Source: JBFAPK01 sp040676675 (GTDB lineage: Bacteria; Actinomycetota; Actinomycetes; Mycobacteriales; Micromonosporaceae). Taken from it: a stretch of 64,000 bases of DNA. A model generated the notes under the pieces. The model did not search any database, was not told where the DNA came from, and saw only the letters and a program-made list of their open reading frames with translations. The translations under genes were made by a program, and so were the position numbers. Below, one piece after another: positions 17,324 through 26,864 of the stretch. Position 1 is the stretch's first letter. Each line of letters begins with the position of its first letter. Location: contig NZ_JBFAPK010000010.1 of NCBI RefSeq assembly GCF_040676675.1, positions 124,001-188,000 of the forward strand. The letters are read 5' to 3'.

Positions 17324-17680
17324 GTGACCACGACCCCCTCCAGCTCGGCGGAGGAAGACTTCTGCCTGCGTGGGGACGCCGCGCTGGCCCGGGCCTTCGC
17401 GATCCTGGGCAAGCGCTGGTCGGGGGTGGTGCTCGGCAGCCTCAGCGACGGGCCGGCGGGGTTCCGGGAGCTGTCCCGGGCGATCAACGGGGTCAGCGAC
17501 TCCGTGCTCTCCGACCGGCTCGCCGAGCTGACCGAGCTGGGGCTCGTCACCCGCCAGGTCGAGCCCGGCCCGCCGGTGGCGGTCTACTACGAGCTGACCC
17601 CGCGCGGGCGGGCGCTCCTCCCGGCCCTGCACGAGATCTCCCGCTGGGCGCAGGAACACCTGGCGCCGGAGGCGGACTGA
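17324..17680 (+). CDS. HxlR-family transcriptional regulator
   Basis: The protein is 118 aa. It is a winged-helix domain with the family signature: FAILGKRWSGVVLGSLSDGPAGFRELSRAINGVSDSVLSDRLAELTELGLVTRQ, followed by the wing VAVYYELTPRGRALLPAL. A Cys near the N-terminus (FCLRGDAAL) is typical of thiol- or aldehyde-sensing members, though sensing is not shown. GTG at 17324 lacks a Shine-Dalgarno and follows a -10-like box, so it is probably leaderless. Two palindromes lie upstream. Confidence 0.9.
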   Translation: MTTTPSSSAEEDFCLRGDAALARAFAILGKRWSGVVLGSLSDGPAGFRELSRAINGVSDSVLSDRLAELTELGLVTRQVEPGPPVAVYYELTPRGRALLPALHEISRWAQEHLAPEAD

Positions 17681-17690
17681 CCGGACGGCC

Positions 17691-18137
17691 CTACGACCGG
17701 CCGTGGCGCACCGACCGCCACGCGTCGAACGCCCAGGCCGAGTCGTCGCCGTCCGCGCCCCGGAAGAGGGTCTCCAGGTACTCGCCGGCGACGAAGCTGT
17801 AGCCGTGCAGCGCGTACCGCGGCTGGCCGCCGGGCGGATGCCGGTACCACCAGGCCGCGCGGAATCCGACCCCGTTGCCGCCGCCCTCGCCGATCCTTCC
17901 GGTCGGGTCCGGCGGCAACCGCCCGTCCAGGTCCGCCAGGATCTCCAGCTCACTCGCGCAGCGCCAGGCGTCCCGCACGGCCGTGACCAGCAGACTCCGG
18001 CCCGGCGCCGTCCACAGTCGACCGTCCGGCGCGTCGTCGCGCGACGCCGGCCCGCCACGGCTCCCGGACCGCCGTCGCGGCGGGGACCACTCGCCCGGTA
18101 GCTCCAGCGACCAGAGGTCGTCCAGTTCGACGCGCAT
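17691..18137 (-). CDS. Hypothetical protein
   Basis: The protein is 148 aa and I recognise no domain. It starts MRVELDDLWSLELPGEW and has an aromatic, charged C-terminal part (WWYRHPPGGQPRYALHGYSFVAGEYLETLF). The ATG at 18137 was preferred to an upstream frame extending to 18314, which overlaps the divergent HEAT gene. It is convergent with the HxlR gene, 10 bp between stops. Confidence 0.6.
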   Translation of the reverse strand: MRVELDDLWSLELPGEWSPPRRRSGSRGGPASRDDAPDGRLWTAPGRSLLVTAVRDAWRCASELEILADLDGRLPPDPTGRIGEGGGNGVGFRAAWWYRHPPGGQPRYALHGYSFVAGEYLETLFRGADGDDSAWAFDAWRSVRHGRS

Positions 18138-18234
18138 GCCGTGGCTCCCCCGCCCGTTCCCCGATCGTCCTCCGCCGCCGGGGTATTGCACCACGACCCC
18201 GTTCTCGTCGGACCGCTCTGGCAGCATGCCCGGC

Positions 18235-20325
18235 ATGACGGACGCACCCGACCCCTTCGCCGGTCTCGACCAGGTCCGCTGGGGCCGCATGCGCCACGCG
18301 TACGGACCCGCCACCGAGCTGCCGGGACTGCTGCGCGGCCTGGTCGACCCCGACCCGGCGGTACGCGAGGCGGCCCTGGGCGCGATGTACGGCGGCGTAC
18401 ACCACCAGGGCGACGTCTACACCTGCACGGTCGCGGCGATCCCGTTCCTGCTGCGCATCGCGGCGCGTTCGGAGCTGCCGGGGCGGCCCGAGGTGGTGCG
18501 GCTGCTGGCGAGCATCGGCTACGCCGAGGACCCGACCGGCCTGACCGGGCGCTACCGGGAGGCGAACGAGGCGGTCGCCGCGGCGTACCCGCTCTGGGAG
18601 CGACTGCTGGCCGACCCGGACCCACGGCTGCGGGAGGCGGTCGTGCGGCTCCTGCCGGCCTGCGTGGACCGCGCCGCGCAGGTGCTCGCCCACCTGCTCG
18701 ACCGCTTCGCCGCCGAGGACGACCCGGGGGTGCGGGGCGCGACCGTACGGGTCACCGCCGCCCTCGCCGGTCGCGGCGAGAGCACCGCCGAGGTCCGGCG
18801 CTGGCTCGCCGAGCTGGTCTCCGGCGATCCGGACCCGCGGCTGCGGCTGGTGGCGCTCGCCGAACTCACCGCGCTGCCGGCCGGCGCCGCTGCCGGTGCC
18901 GCGCTGCCCGCTGGCGCCGCTGCCGGCGCCGCTGCCGGTGCCGCGCTGCCGCCCGTCGCCGTCGGCGACGCGCTGGAACTGCTCGGCGTCGTCTACGAGA
19001 CGGCCACGCCCGGGGTGGGGCAGGTGGGCGTGGCGCCGGCCGAGGACCTGGTCCGTGCCGTCAGCGACTCCTACGGCGACCGGGTCGACGAGCGCACCCG
19101 GCTGCTCACGGCCCTGCTGGCCGCCCCGGATCCGGAGCGCCGGCGCGACGCGCTCTACCCGGCCGGCAACCTCGTCGACGGTTGGCGCGGCCGGTACGAC
19201 GAGCTGATCGCGCTGGTCGGGGCGCGGCTCGGCGACGGCGACCCGGGGCTGCGCCAGCGCGCCGTACAGGTGCTGGAGCACCTGGGGCCGCTCGCGGCGC
19301 CCGCCGCCGACGCCCTGGCGGCCGCGCTCGCCGAGGCCGAGCGGGCAACGCGACCCTCCACGACGGACGATCGCCTCTCCTGGGTGCGCGAATGGGGCAG
19401 CGGACTGCCGACGGTCGGTCCGGCGCTGCGCGCGCTCGCCGGTACGGGCGACCCGCGGGCGCTGCCGATGCTGGGCTGGGCGCTCGACCGGGACGAGATG
19501 CCCCGCGACGTGGGCTACCTGCTGGCCGGCTTCGGTCCGCGCGCGGCGCCGCTCGTGCCGCTGCTGCGTCGCCGGCTGGTGGACCTGCCGCCCGCCGAGG
19601 GCGGCGACGACCGCCGCGACAGCCTCGTGACGGCGCTCGCCCGGATCGGCCCGGACGCCGCCGCCGCGCTGCCCGAGCTGCTCGCCCTGCCGACCACCCC
19701 GGCCGTGCTGCGGGCGCTCGCCGCGACCGGGGCCGACCTCGACGCGTGCCGGCCGGTGCTGCGTACGGCGCTCGCCTCGGACGACCGGCGGACCGCGCTG
19801 GCCGCCGGGGCCGCGCTGTGGCGGCTCGCGGCCGACCGCGACGCGGCCCTCGACGTCGCGAACCGCTACCTGGGCGGCGACGACTTCGCCGTCCGGGAGG
19901 CGACCGACCTGCTCGCCGAGGTCGGTCCGGCGGCCCGGGCCCGGGCCGGCCGGCTGCGGCAGCTGACCCGCCGCAGGGATTCGCACGGCTGGCTGCCGCT
20001 GGGCGCCGCGCGGGCGCTGTGGCGGGTCACCCGCGACCCGGAGCCGGTGCTGCCGGTGCTGGACCGGGTCTGGCGGCTCAACCCGCACACCCGCCGCGAC
20101 GTCGCCGCGCTCTGGGCGGAGCTGGGACCGGCCGCCGCCGGCGCCCGCGACGCGCTCACGGCCGAGCTGGCCCGGGCGCGCCGGCACAACGCCCGGGAGG
20201 GCGGCTACAGCACCGGGCAGGTACGCGACGACGAGGAACTGCTGCGCCTGTGCCGTACCGCCCTCGCCGCCCTGGACGGGGCGGTGCCGCCGGCCCTGGT
20301 CCCCGCCGCCGACACCAGGCGTTAG
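18235..20325 (+). CDS. HEAT-repeat protein
   Basis: The protein is 696 aa. It is built of helical HEAT-like repeats throughout (for example LVDPDPAVREAALGAMYGG, LADPDPRLREAVVRLLP, LGDGDPGLRQRAVQVLEHLG), forming an alpha solenoid for protein-protein contacts. No enzymatic motif is seen. An Ala-rich low-complexity insert (about residues 213-239) is encoded by DNA repeats. ATG at 18235 was chosen; another in-frame ATG lies at 18226. It is divergent from the small hypothetical gene. Confidence 0.8.
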   Translation: MTDAPDPFAGLDQVRWGRMRHAYGPATELPGLLRGLVDPDPAVREAALGAMYGGVHHQGDVYTCTVAAIPFLLRIAARSELPGRPEVVRLLASIGYAEDPTGLTGRYREANEAVAAAYPLWERLLADPDPRLREAVVRLLPACVDRAAQVLAHLLDRFAAEDDPGVRGATVRVTAALAGRGESTAEVRRWLAELVSGDPDPRLRLVALAELTALPAGAAAGAALPAGAAAGAAAGAALPPVAVGDALELLGVVYETATPGVGQVGVAPAEDLVRAVSDSYGDRVDERTRLLTALLAAPDPERRRDALYPAGNLVDGWRGRYDELIALVGARLGDGDPGLRQRAVQVLEHLGPLAAPAADALAAALAEAERATRPSTTDDRLSWVREWGSGLPTVGPALRALAGTGDPRALPMLGWALDRDEMPRDVGYLLAGFGPRAAPLVPLLRRRLVDLPPAEGGDDRRDSLVTALARIGPDAAAALPELLALPTTPAVLRALAATGADLDACRPVLRTALASDDRRTALAAGAALWRLAADRDAALDVANRYLGGDDFAVREATDLLAEVGPAARARAGRLRQLTRRRDSHGWLPLGAARALWRVTRDPEPVLPVLDRVWRLNPHTRRDVAALWAELGPAAAGARDALTAELARARRHNAREGGYSTGQVRDDEELLRLCRTALAALDGAVPPALVPAADTRR
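18871..18949. repeat. Ala-coding repeat within the HEAT gene
   Basis: A 30-bp GC-rich unit occurs twice, the second copy expanded by 12 bp. Together they encode ALPAGAAAGA-type repeats. It is likely to vary in length in frame. Confidence 0.75.
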
Positions 20326-20460
20326 CGTGACGGGACGGAACCCGCCGGCGCGAGGTCGGGGCGCGGTCGAGGTAGGGGCCGGGAGAACGTCGTACCGGGC
20401 GGCGATACTCGCGGGCGCGGAGGCGCGGCACCGGGGCCGGCGTCCGCAGGGAGGACAGCG

Positions 20461-21630
20461 GTGGAACTGACCCCGGCCGACGTGCTCGGCCTGCGCATGA
20501 CCAGCCTGTTGCTGCGGCCCGGCGCGACGCCGCACCCGGGGGCCCAGCCGCACCCGGGCGCCCGGCCGGACGCGCGCCCGGACGACGTGACCGGGGTGGT
20601 CACCTGGTTCGGCGCCATGCAGTCGCAGGACCTCGCCAGCGGCATGTGGTCGCTCGGCTGCCGCCTGCCCGGACGCACCTGGGACGACGTGCACGCCGCG
20701 TTGGAGCGCCGAGAGGCGCTGCGGACCTGGCCGATGCGGAGCACGGTGCATCTCGTGCCACCCCGCGACGCGCGCTGGATGCTCGACCTGATGGGGCCGC
20801 GCGTACTGGCCGGCGCCGCCGCCCGGCGGGCCACGCTCGGGCTGGACGAGGCCACCGCCAACCGCGCGGTCGACGTGCTCGCGGCCGCGCTCGCGGGCGG
20901 CGGGCGGCTCACCCGCTCGCAGTGCGTGGCCGCGCTCGCCGAGGCCGGGATCGAGCCGGCCGGGCAGCGCGGCTACCACCTGCTCTGGTACGCCAGCCAG
21001 CTCGGCGTCACCTGCGTCGCCCCGAACATCGGCAAGGAGCAGACGTTCGTGCTGCTCGACGAGTGGGTGCCGGATCCGCACCGGCCGGAGCGCGACGAGG
21101 CGTTGGGGATCATGGCGGTCCGCTACTTCCGCAGCCACGGGCCGACCACCCGCCAGGACTTCGCCGGCTGGACCGGCCTGACCGCGGCCGACGCGAAGCG
21201 GGGCATCGAGGTCGCCGGCGACGAGCTGGTGTCGGTACGGGTCGACGGCCGGGAGATGTTCGCCAGCCCGGCGCTGCTCGACGCGTACGACCCGGGCGCG
21301 GCCGGCTCGTACGGGGACGAGGTCCTCGTCCTGCCCGGCTTCGACGAGTACCTGCTCGGGTTCAAGGACCGGTCGCTGATGGTCGCCGAGGAGCACAAGC
21401 AGGCGATCATCCCGGGCGGCAACGGCGTGTTCCAGTCGACGGTGGTCCGCGACGGCCGGGTCGTCGGGACGTGGAAGCGGACCACGGGCCGCCGGGAGAC
21501 CACGATCGACGTACGCCCGCTGGTGCCGCTCGGCGCCGGCGACCGGGTACGGGTGGCGGCGGCCTTCGAGCCGTACGGGCACTTCGTCGGCCAGCCCCTG
21601 CGGATCAGGTGGTCCGACGCCGCCGGGTAG
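20461..21630 (+). CDS. AlkZ-like DNA glycosylase (HTH_42, QxQ type)
   Basis: The protein is 389 aa. It belongs to the winged-helix (HTH_42) family of AlkZ/YcaQ glycosylases. The catalytic motif reads QSQ at residues 54-56, the QxQ form known from AlkZ enzymes such as the azinomycin-resistance glycosylase; YcaQ enzymes have QxD. Downstream conserved parts are LRTWPMRSTVHLV and VLPGFDEYLLGFKDR. A 20-residue His/Pro-rich insert (about 20-40) is unusual. GTG at 20461 has GGGAGG six bases upstream. Predicted role: excision of bulky or cross-linking alkylpurines. Confidence 0.85.
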   Translation: MELTPADVLGLRMTSLLLRPGATPHPGAQPHPGARPDARPDDVTGVVTWFGAMQSQDLASGMWSLGCRLPGRTWDDVHAALERREALRTWPMRSTVHLVPPRDARWMLDLMGPRVLAGAAARRATLGLDEATANRAVDVLAAALAGGGRLTRSQCVAALAEAGIEPAGQRGYHLLWYASQLGVTCVAPNIGKEQTFVLLDEWVPDPHRPERDEALGIMAVRYFRSHGPTTRQDFAGWTGLTAADAKRGIEVAGDELVSVRVDGREMFASPALLDAYDPGAAGSYGDEVLVLPGFDEYLLGFKDRSLMVAEEHKQAIIPGGNGVFQSTVVRDGRVVGTWKRTTGRRETTIDVRPLVPLGAGDRVRVAAAFEPYGHFVGQPLRIRWSDAAG

Positions 21631-21692
21631 GCAACCCCGGCGGCGTCGGACGGGATCCCGGGCGTCCCGGGCCTGGGCCGTGTCCTGTCGCC

Positions 21693-22151
21693 TCAGCCCA
21701 CCGCCCGCCGCACGAGCGCGCCGATCCGCGCCTCGCTCTCGGCGGTCAGCTCGGTCAGGGCGAAAGTGGTCGGCCACATGGCGCCGTCGTCGAGGTTCGC
21801 CTCGTCGCTGAAGCCGAGCGTCGCGTACCGGGTCTTGAACTTCGCGGCGCTCTGGAAGAAGCAGAGCACCTTGCCGTCGCGGGCGTACGCGGGCATGCCG
21901 TACCACAGCTTCGGGGTCAGCTCCGGCGCGTTCGCCCTGATCAGGGCGTGCAGTCGTTCGGCGAGCGCGCGGTCGGACGGCGACATCTCGGCGATCTTCG
22001 CGAGCACCTCGCTCTCCGTGTCGGCCTTGGCGCTCCGCCGGGCGCGCGTCTTCAGCTCCTTGGCGCGCTCCTTCATCGCGGCGCGCTCCTCGTCGGTGAA
22101 ACCGTCGTACTTCTCGCCCTCGGCGGTGGTGTTCTTCTTCGTGGTCGGCAT
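21693..22151 (-). CDS. DUF1801 (YdhG-like) protein
   Basis: The protein is 152 aa. A charged N-terminal helix region (about 15-50, Lys/Arg/Glu rich) precedes a DUF1801-type domain (IRANAPELTPKLWYGMPAYARDGKVLCFFQSAAKFKTRYATLGF). Members are small proteins of the YdhG/frataxin-like fold with unclear function, sometimes called iron chaperones. ATG at 22151. Confidence 0.82.
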   Translation of the reverse strand: MPTTKKNTTAEGEKYDGFTDEERAAMKERAKELKTRARRSAKADTESEVLAKIAEMSPSDRALAERLHALIRANAPELTPKLWYGMPAYARDGKVLCFFQSAAKFKTRYATLGFSDEANLDDGAMWPTTFALTELTAESEARIGALVRRAVG

Positions 22152-22273
22152 GACTATCTTCCTATCGGTATTAGTTCTGGTTTGGGCGGTATCGGCCGGT
22201 TTGGCCGGGGTCGAGATGGACGCCGTCGGCGGTTCAGCCGTGATCGACGTCGTCGGTCATGGTCGGGGACGGG

Positions 22274-22729
22274 TCACCAGGCGCCCGCCTGCTGGCGGGT
22301 CGGCGCGTTGAGCCGGTTGTAGGCGTTGGTGAGCGCGATGTTGAGCAGCAGCGCGGCCAGTTCCCGCTGGTCGAAGTGGGTGGCGGCCACGTCCCACACC
22401 CGGTCCGGTACCGGGTCCGCCCGGTCGGCGAGCCGGGTCACGGCCTCGGTGAGGGCCAGCGCGGCCCGCTCCTCGCCGCCGAACCAGGGCGTTTCCCGCC
22501 ACGCCGCGACGGCGTGCAACTGGTCGTCGGTCGCGCCGTGCCGGCGGGCCTGGTGGGCGCCGCCGGCCACGCACGGGCCGCAGCCGTTGATCTGGCTGGC
22601 GCGCAGGTGGCTCAGCGCCAGCAGCCTGCCGTCCACCCCGGCGTTCCCCACGGCGCCGTTGAGCGCCATCAGGGCCTCCATCGCCTCGGGGATCAGGGTC
22701 GCCGGGTTCGGCATCCGCTCGGTCGCCAT
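22274..22729 (-). CDS. Carboxymuconolactone decarboxylase/AhpD-like protein
   Basis: The protein is 151 aa with the AhpD-type core and CxxC pair in QINGCGPCVAGGAHQARRHG. These helical proteins act as alkylhydroperoxidases or detoxifying reductases using the Cys pair and a nearby His. The ATG at 22729 is preceded (minus strand) by AAGGAGAAAGCG, a fair ribosome-binding site. It is in tandem with the DUF1801 gene. Confidence 0.88.
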   Translation of the reverse strand: MATERMPNPATLIPEAMEALMALNGAVGNAGVDGRLLALSHLRASQINGCGPCVAGGAHQARRHGATDDQLHAVAAWRETPWFGGEERAALALTEAVTRLADRADPVPDRVWDVAATHFDQRELAALLLNIALTNAYNRLNAPTRQQAGAW

Positions 22730-22800
22730 CGCTTTCTCCTTCGTCGTGGGTGTCGCTGACGGGAGTCATCCGATCATCGGCGCGCCGGACCCGGCGCGGC

Positions 22801-22820
22801 CCGTGGGACACCGTGGGACA
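22801..22820. promoter_or_regulatory. Direct repeat between divergent genes
   Basis: CCGTGGGACA is repeated head-to-tail in the 169-bp space between the CMD gene and the NB-ARC regulator. It could be a regulator site; no other support. Confidence 0.25.
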
Positions 22821-22898
22821 GGTGGACCGCGACTGACCAGCGCAAACGCGGCGCCGATCCGGTGTCGTGGCGCGGGACGCGACCGGTACGGTGTTGCG

Positions 22899-25145
22899 GT
22901 GTCCAGCCCCCAGGAGCGACTGGTGGCCCAGCTCGCCCAGATCAAGGAGCTGAGCGGGCTCAGCCTGCGCGGCCTCGCCCGCCAGGCGGATCTCAGCAGC
23001 TCGTCCCTCTCCCGATACCTGAGCGGTCGGCTCGTACCGCCGTGGGAGGCCGTGGTGGCGCTGTGCCGGGCCGTGTCGCGCGACCCACGGCCGCTGCGTC
23101 CGGTCTGGGCCGAGGCGGCCAAGGCCGGCGCGGCGCCCGCCCCGCGCCGCAACGACCTGCCGGCGGACCTGTTCGACTTCACCGGCCGGGAGGCGGAGTC
23201 CGCGCTGGTCGAGGAGCTGCTGCGCAGCGCCGGCGCGGTCACGGTCGACGGCATGGCGGGCGTGGGCAAGACCAGCCTGGCCGTGCACGTGGCCCACCGG
23301 CTCGCCCCGGCGTATCCCGACGGCGGGCTCTACCTCGATCTGTGCGGCTTCACCCCCGGCCAGGAGCCGCTGGAGCCGTACGCCGCGCTGGGCCGGCTGC
23401 TGGGCGCGTTGGACGTCCCGCACCCGCCGGCCGGCACCGCCGAACGCGCGGCGCTCTGGCGGTCGGAGCTGTCCCGGCGACGGGTTCTCGTCGTGCTCGA
23501 CAACGCGGTCGACGCGGAGCAGGTGCGTCCGCTGCTCCCCGGCGCGGGGAAGTCCGCGGTCGTGGTCACCAGCCGCCTGCGCCTGGTCAGCCTCGACGGG
23601 GTGCCGCCGGTGTCCCTGGAGCCGCTGACCGACGACGACGCGGCGCGGCTGTTCGGCCGGGCGGCCGGGCTGCCGACCAGCGAAGAGGAGGCGGTCGGCC
23701 AGGTGCTGCGGCAGTGCGGTGGGCTTCCGCTCGCACTGCGGATGGCGGGCGCGCGGCTGCGCCACCGCCCGGGCTGGACGGTGGCGGTGCTGGCCGAGCG
23801 GTTGCGGGCCACCCCCGGCCGCTTCGACTCGGTGTTCGGCATGTCGTTGCAACAGCTCGACACGGTCCAGCGGCGGGTGTTCCGGCTGCTCGGCGTGCTA
23901 CCGGGCGCCGACTTCGACGCGGCGGTGGCGGGCGCCCTCACCGACCTGCCGGCCGATCGGCTCGACGCGGCACTGGAGGAGCTGGTCGACGCGCACCTGG
24001 TCGAGGAGTCCTCGCCCGGGCGGTACCGGATGCACGACCTGATCCGGCAGTACGCGGCGGACCTCGCGGCCGACGAGGAACCGCAGGCCGAAGCAGCCCT
24101 GCGTCGGGTCCTGGGGCACTATCTGGCGCAGGCCGTCGCCCACGACCGGACCCTGCCCTCGCCCCAGCGCAGGCAACCCGCGCCGGGCGATCCGGCGAAG
24201 GCCATGGCCTGGTTCGACCTCGAATACGTCAACCTGGTGGCCGCCTTCGACGCCGCCGCGCGGCTCGGCCTGGACGAGGTCGTGGCCGAGCTGCCGCAGG
24301 CCATGCGGGTCTGGTTCTTCCGGCACCGCGGCACCGACGACCAGGCCCGCATGCTGGAGGCCGCCGCTGCGGCCGCGGCACGGCTCGGCCGCCACCGGCA
24401 GCGGGCCTCGCTGCTCGCGGAGCTGGGCTACGCCCGGGCCGCCGCCGGGCGCCTCACCGACGCGCTCGCCGCCTACGAGCTGGCCGAGCGGTCGGAACCG
24501 GACGACGAGACCGCCGCCGCGCTGGCGCTGCGTACCGGCTTCGTCCGTCGCGATCTCGGCGACCTCGAAGCGGCCCGGGCGTACTTCCGGCGGGCACGCG
24601 AGCTGTTCGAGCGGCTCGACAGCCGCGCCGGGCGGTCCCAGGCGTTGGCCTTCGACGGGTGGGTGACCCTCCACCTCGGGCGGCGCGGTGAGGCCGTGGA
24701 ACTCGCCCGGGCGTCCGTCGCCCTCGCGGAGGGGCCCGCGCAGATCACCGGGCTGGTCACCCTCGGTGTCGCGCTGGCGCCCGACGACCCGGCCGAGTCG
24801 CTGCGCGCGTTGCGCGACGCGTTGCGGCTCTCCGAGGAGAACAACCTGCGACACAACCAGGCGTGGAGCCACAACTACCTCGGCGTCGCGCTGCGGATCA
24901 CGGGTGCGCCGGAGGAGGCGCTCGAACACCACCGGCGGGCCTTCGAGCTGTTGGAACCGCTGGCCGAGGTGCAGATGGAGATCGACTTTCTGCACACCTA
25001 CGCGGAGACGTGCCGCGTGGCGGGTCGCCCGGACGAGGCGCTGGCGCTGCTCGACCGGACCATCGCGCTGGCCCGTGAGCTGGGCCGGCCGTACGACGAG
25101 CAGCGCGCCCGTGCGGCGCGGGAGAACGTGCTCGCCGCCCGCTGA
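22899..25145 (+). CDS. XRE/NB-ARC/TPR transcriptional regulator
   Basis: The protein is 748 aa. An N-terminal XRE-type HTH (about 15-65: LRGLARQADLSSSSLSRYL) is followed by an NB-ARC ATPase with Walker A MAGVGKTS, Walker B RVLVVLDNA and the GLPLALRMAG helix, then TPR repeats to the C-terminus. It resembles AfsR without its SARP domain. Such STAND regulators switch on ATP binding and oligomerisation. GTG at 22899 lacks a Shine-Dalgarno and follows TACGGT (22887-22892), consistent with a leaderless start. No neighbouring gene identifies its target. Confidence 0.88.
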   Translation: MSSPQERLVAQLAQIKELSGLSLRGLARQADLSSSSLSRYLSGRLVPPWEAVVALCRAVSRDPRPLRPVWAEAAKAGAAPAPRRNDLPADLFDFTGREAESALVEELLRSAGAVTVDGMAGVGKTSLAVHVAHRLAPAYPDGGLYLDLCGFTPGQEPLEPYAALGRLLGALDVPHPPAGTAERAALWRSELSRRRVLVVLDNAVDAEQVRPLLPGAGKSAVVVTSRLRLVSLDGVPPVSLEPLTDDDAARLFGRAAGLPTSEEEAVGQVLRQCGGLPLALRMAGARLRHRPGWTVAVLAERLRATPGRFDSVFGMSLQQLDTVQRRVFRLLGVLPGADFDAAVAGALTDLPADRLDAALEELVDAHLVEESSPGRYRMHDLIRQYAADLAADEEPQAEAALRRVLGHYLAQAVAHDRTLPSPQRRQPAPGDPAKAMAWFDLEYVNLVAAFDAAARLGLDEVVAELPQAMRVWFFRHRGTDDQARMLEAAAAAAARLGRHRQRASLLAELGYARAAAGRLTDALAAYELAERSEPDDETAAALALRTGFVRRDLGDLEAARAYFRRARELFERLDSRAGRSQALAFDGWVTLHLGRRGEAVELARASVALAEGPAQITGLVTLGVALAPDDPAESLRALRDALRLSEENNLRHNQAWSHNYLGVALRITGAPEEALEHHRRAFELLEPLAEVQMEIDFLHTYAETCRVAGRPDEALALLDRTIALARELGRPYDEQRARAARENVLAAR

Positions 25146-25241
25146 ACCGCCGGCCGCGCGGAGTACGCCGGCGCCCGCTGAACCGCCGGCCGCTGAGGCC
25201 CGTGAGCCCTTCGGGTGCCGATCCCACCGGCCGCGCGTGGG

Positions 25242-25658
25242 TCAGAGCGCCGCGACGAGGCGGAACCGCTCCAGCACGACGGGCGTGTCGTCGTCCACGG
25301 TGAAGCCCGGGTCGCCCAGCCAGCCCCGGTAGTCGGTCCCGTGCCAGTACTCCTCGTGCCCGGCCCGCCAGGCGGCGACCGAGTCGTGCCCCTCACCCTC
25401 GTCGCGGGCGTGGTCGAGGTCGACGTCGCCGAGCCGGCTGACCCGTACCTCGGTCACCTCGATCACCGCGACCCTTCGGCCGGCGGAGTCGACGACGGCC
25501 GCGCGAGCCCCCACGACCGGCAGCGGCTCGCCGTCGATCTCGTAGTCCTGGAGCAGGCCGGTGGTGGAGGTCTTCGTCCCGTCGAGGACGGCCGCCACCA
25601 GCCGGTCGCGCAGCGGACCGGGGAAGGCGAACTCGAACACAGGGAGATCGTCGATCAC
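25242..25658 (-). CDS. ASCH-domain protein
   Basis: The protein is 138 aa. FAFPGPLRDRLVAAVLDGTKTSTT carries the ASCH signature (basic and Thr/Ser residues around GTKT), followed by a PUA-like beta barrel (AAVVDSAGRRVAVIEVTEVRV). The ASCH family is linked to RNA binding or nucleotide-derivative hydrolysis. It is convergent with the NB-ARC gene. Confidence 0.85.
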   Translation of the reverse strand: MIDDLPVFEFAFPGPLRDRLVAAVLDGTKTSTTGLLQDYEIDGEPLPVVGARAAVVDSAGRRVAVIEVTEVRVSRLGDVDLDHARDEGEGHDSVAAWRAGHEEYWHGTDYRGWLGDPGFTVDDDTPVVLERFRLVAAL

Positions 25659-25743
25659 CCGGAAAGGCTAGCGAGCCGCTGCCGGCGGCGGGCGCCAGAT
25701 CCACCACCGGCCACCCGGCCCCGCCGAGGCCAACCCCTGCGGC

Positions 25744-26631
25744 TCACGGTCGGGAGAACAGGACCCACCGGTTCCGGTGGGGCAGCAGGCGGGCGTGCTG
25801 GCGCAGCGCCACGTCGGGGGTGACGAAGGTGCTCTCGGCGACCGCGTGGTGCTCGACGGCGAGTCGCCAGGCGTCGTCCGGGCTGCCGGGCGGGCGGGTG
25901 ACCCGCAGCCAGCTCGTCACCTCCAGCGCGGCCACCGGCTCCGCGCCGTAGCGTTCGTACCAGCGGCGGGCGGCCGCGACGAGCAGGTCGTGGCCGTACC
26001 AGCAGGCGTCGTAGAGGGTGTGGACGTACGCGTAGACCGCCCACGGTCGCGCGACCGGCAGCAGTACGAGCGCCGGGTCGTCCTCCCGCCCGAACCAGTC
26101 CTGGACGCCGGCGTCGGGCTCGTGCACGGGCTCGTGGGTGCGTTCCCACTCGAACAGGTGCCGCTCCACGGCGATCGGGGCGGGCTCGTCGCCGCCGACG
26201 GCCGCCCGGATCCGAGCGGCGGGTGGGGCGTCGCCGTAGTCGGCGAGGGTGCGCGACCGGTGTCGTTCGACGGTCCGCTCGGCGTCGTCGTTGCCGAGCT
26301 GACCGCGGAGCAGGTCGGCCATCCGGGCGTCCACGTCGATCGTCTCGGCCCGGGCCAGTACGGCCGCCGGGCCGCTGTCGGCGCCGTCCGCGCCCTCCTC
26401 GAAGTAGAACCGCGAGAAGATTTCCCCGTCGTGTGCCTCGGTGCGCTGGCACAGCACCGGCCAGCGGCCGGTCCGGTGGACCGCGTCCCGCGCGGCGGCC
26501 CACCTGTCGAGCATCTCGTCCCGGGAGACGTCGACGACCAGTGCCGTGCCCGCACCGGCGGCGTCCAGGGCGAGGGCCTTCCGGCCGGTCAGCCCGGCGG
26601 CGTCGAGGACAGACTGGGTGGATTCATCCAC
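25744..26631 (-). CDS. DUF4253-like protein
   Basis: The protein is 295 aa. The C-terminal third (WYERYGAEPVAALEVTSWLRVTRPPGSPDDAWRLAVEHHAV) matches the character of DUF4253 proteins, whose function is unknown. The N-terminal part starts MDESTQSVLDAAGLTGRKAL and has no clear motif. ATG at 26631. Identification of the domain is from memory of its pattern and should be treated as tentative. Confidence 0.6.
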   Translation of the reverse strand: MDESTQSVLDAAGLTGRKALALDAAGAGTALVVDVSRDEMLDRWAAARDAVHRTGRWPVLCQRTEAHDGEIFSRFYFEEGADGADSGPAAVLARAETIDVDARMADLLRGQLGNDDAERTVERHRSRTLADYGDAPPAARIRAAVGGDEPAPIAVERHLFEWERTHEPVHEPDAGVQDWFGREDDPALVLLPVARPWAVYAYVHTLYDACWYGHDLLVAAARRWYERYGAEPVAALEVTSWLRVTRPPGSPDDAWRLAVEHHAVAESTFVTPDVALRQHARLLPHRNRWVLFSRP

Positions 26632-26834
26632 GCGCGGAGCCTACTGCCCATGCGGTTCCCCCGCGCTCCCGTGCCCGAGGGGCATGGTCGTTCCGCCCAT
26701 GACATGGGACGTCCTGCCCCGTCACGCCGCCGCGATGCGGGCGCCCCGTGGGTGGTCTCGGCGGTGGTTCGCCGTACGCCACACCGCTGGCATGCGCTTC
26801 CTCCCGTCGTACGGCGCCCGGCCGGTACGAGGAC

Positions 26835-26864
26835 TTGTGACCGCTCGAACGCCGGACATAGGAT
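26835..26864 (+). promoter_or_regulatory. Candidate sialidase promoter
   Basis: TTGTGA (26835-26840) and TAGGAT (26859-26864) are separated by 18 bp, resembling a housekeeping sigma-factor promoter. Transcription would start about 65 bp before the sialidase ATG. Confidence 0.5.

Noticed and set aside
17950..21906. A 1318-codon open frame on the minus strand
   Set aside because: It is the shadow of the HEAT and AlkZ-like genes; its translation is low-complexity Arg/Gly/Ala sequence with no domain, as are other long antisense frames (for example 14082-17273 and 33711-36560).
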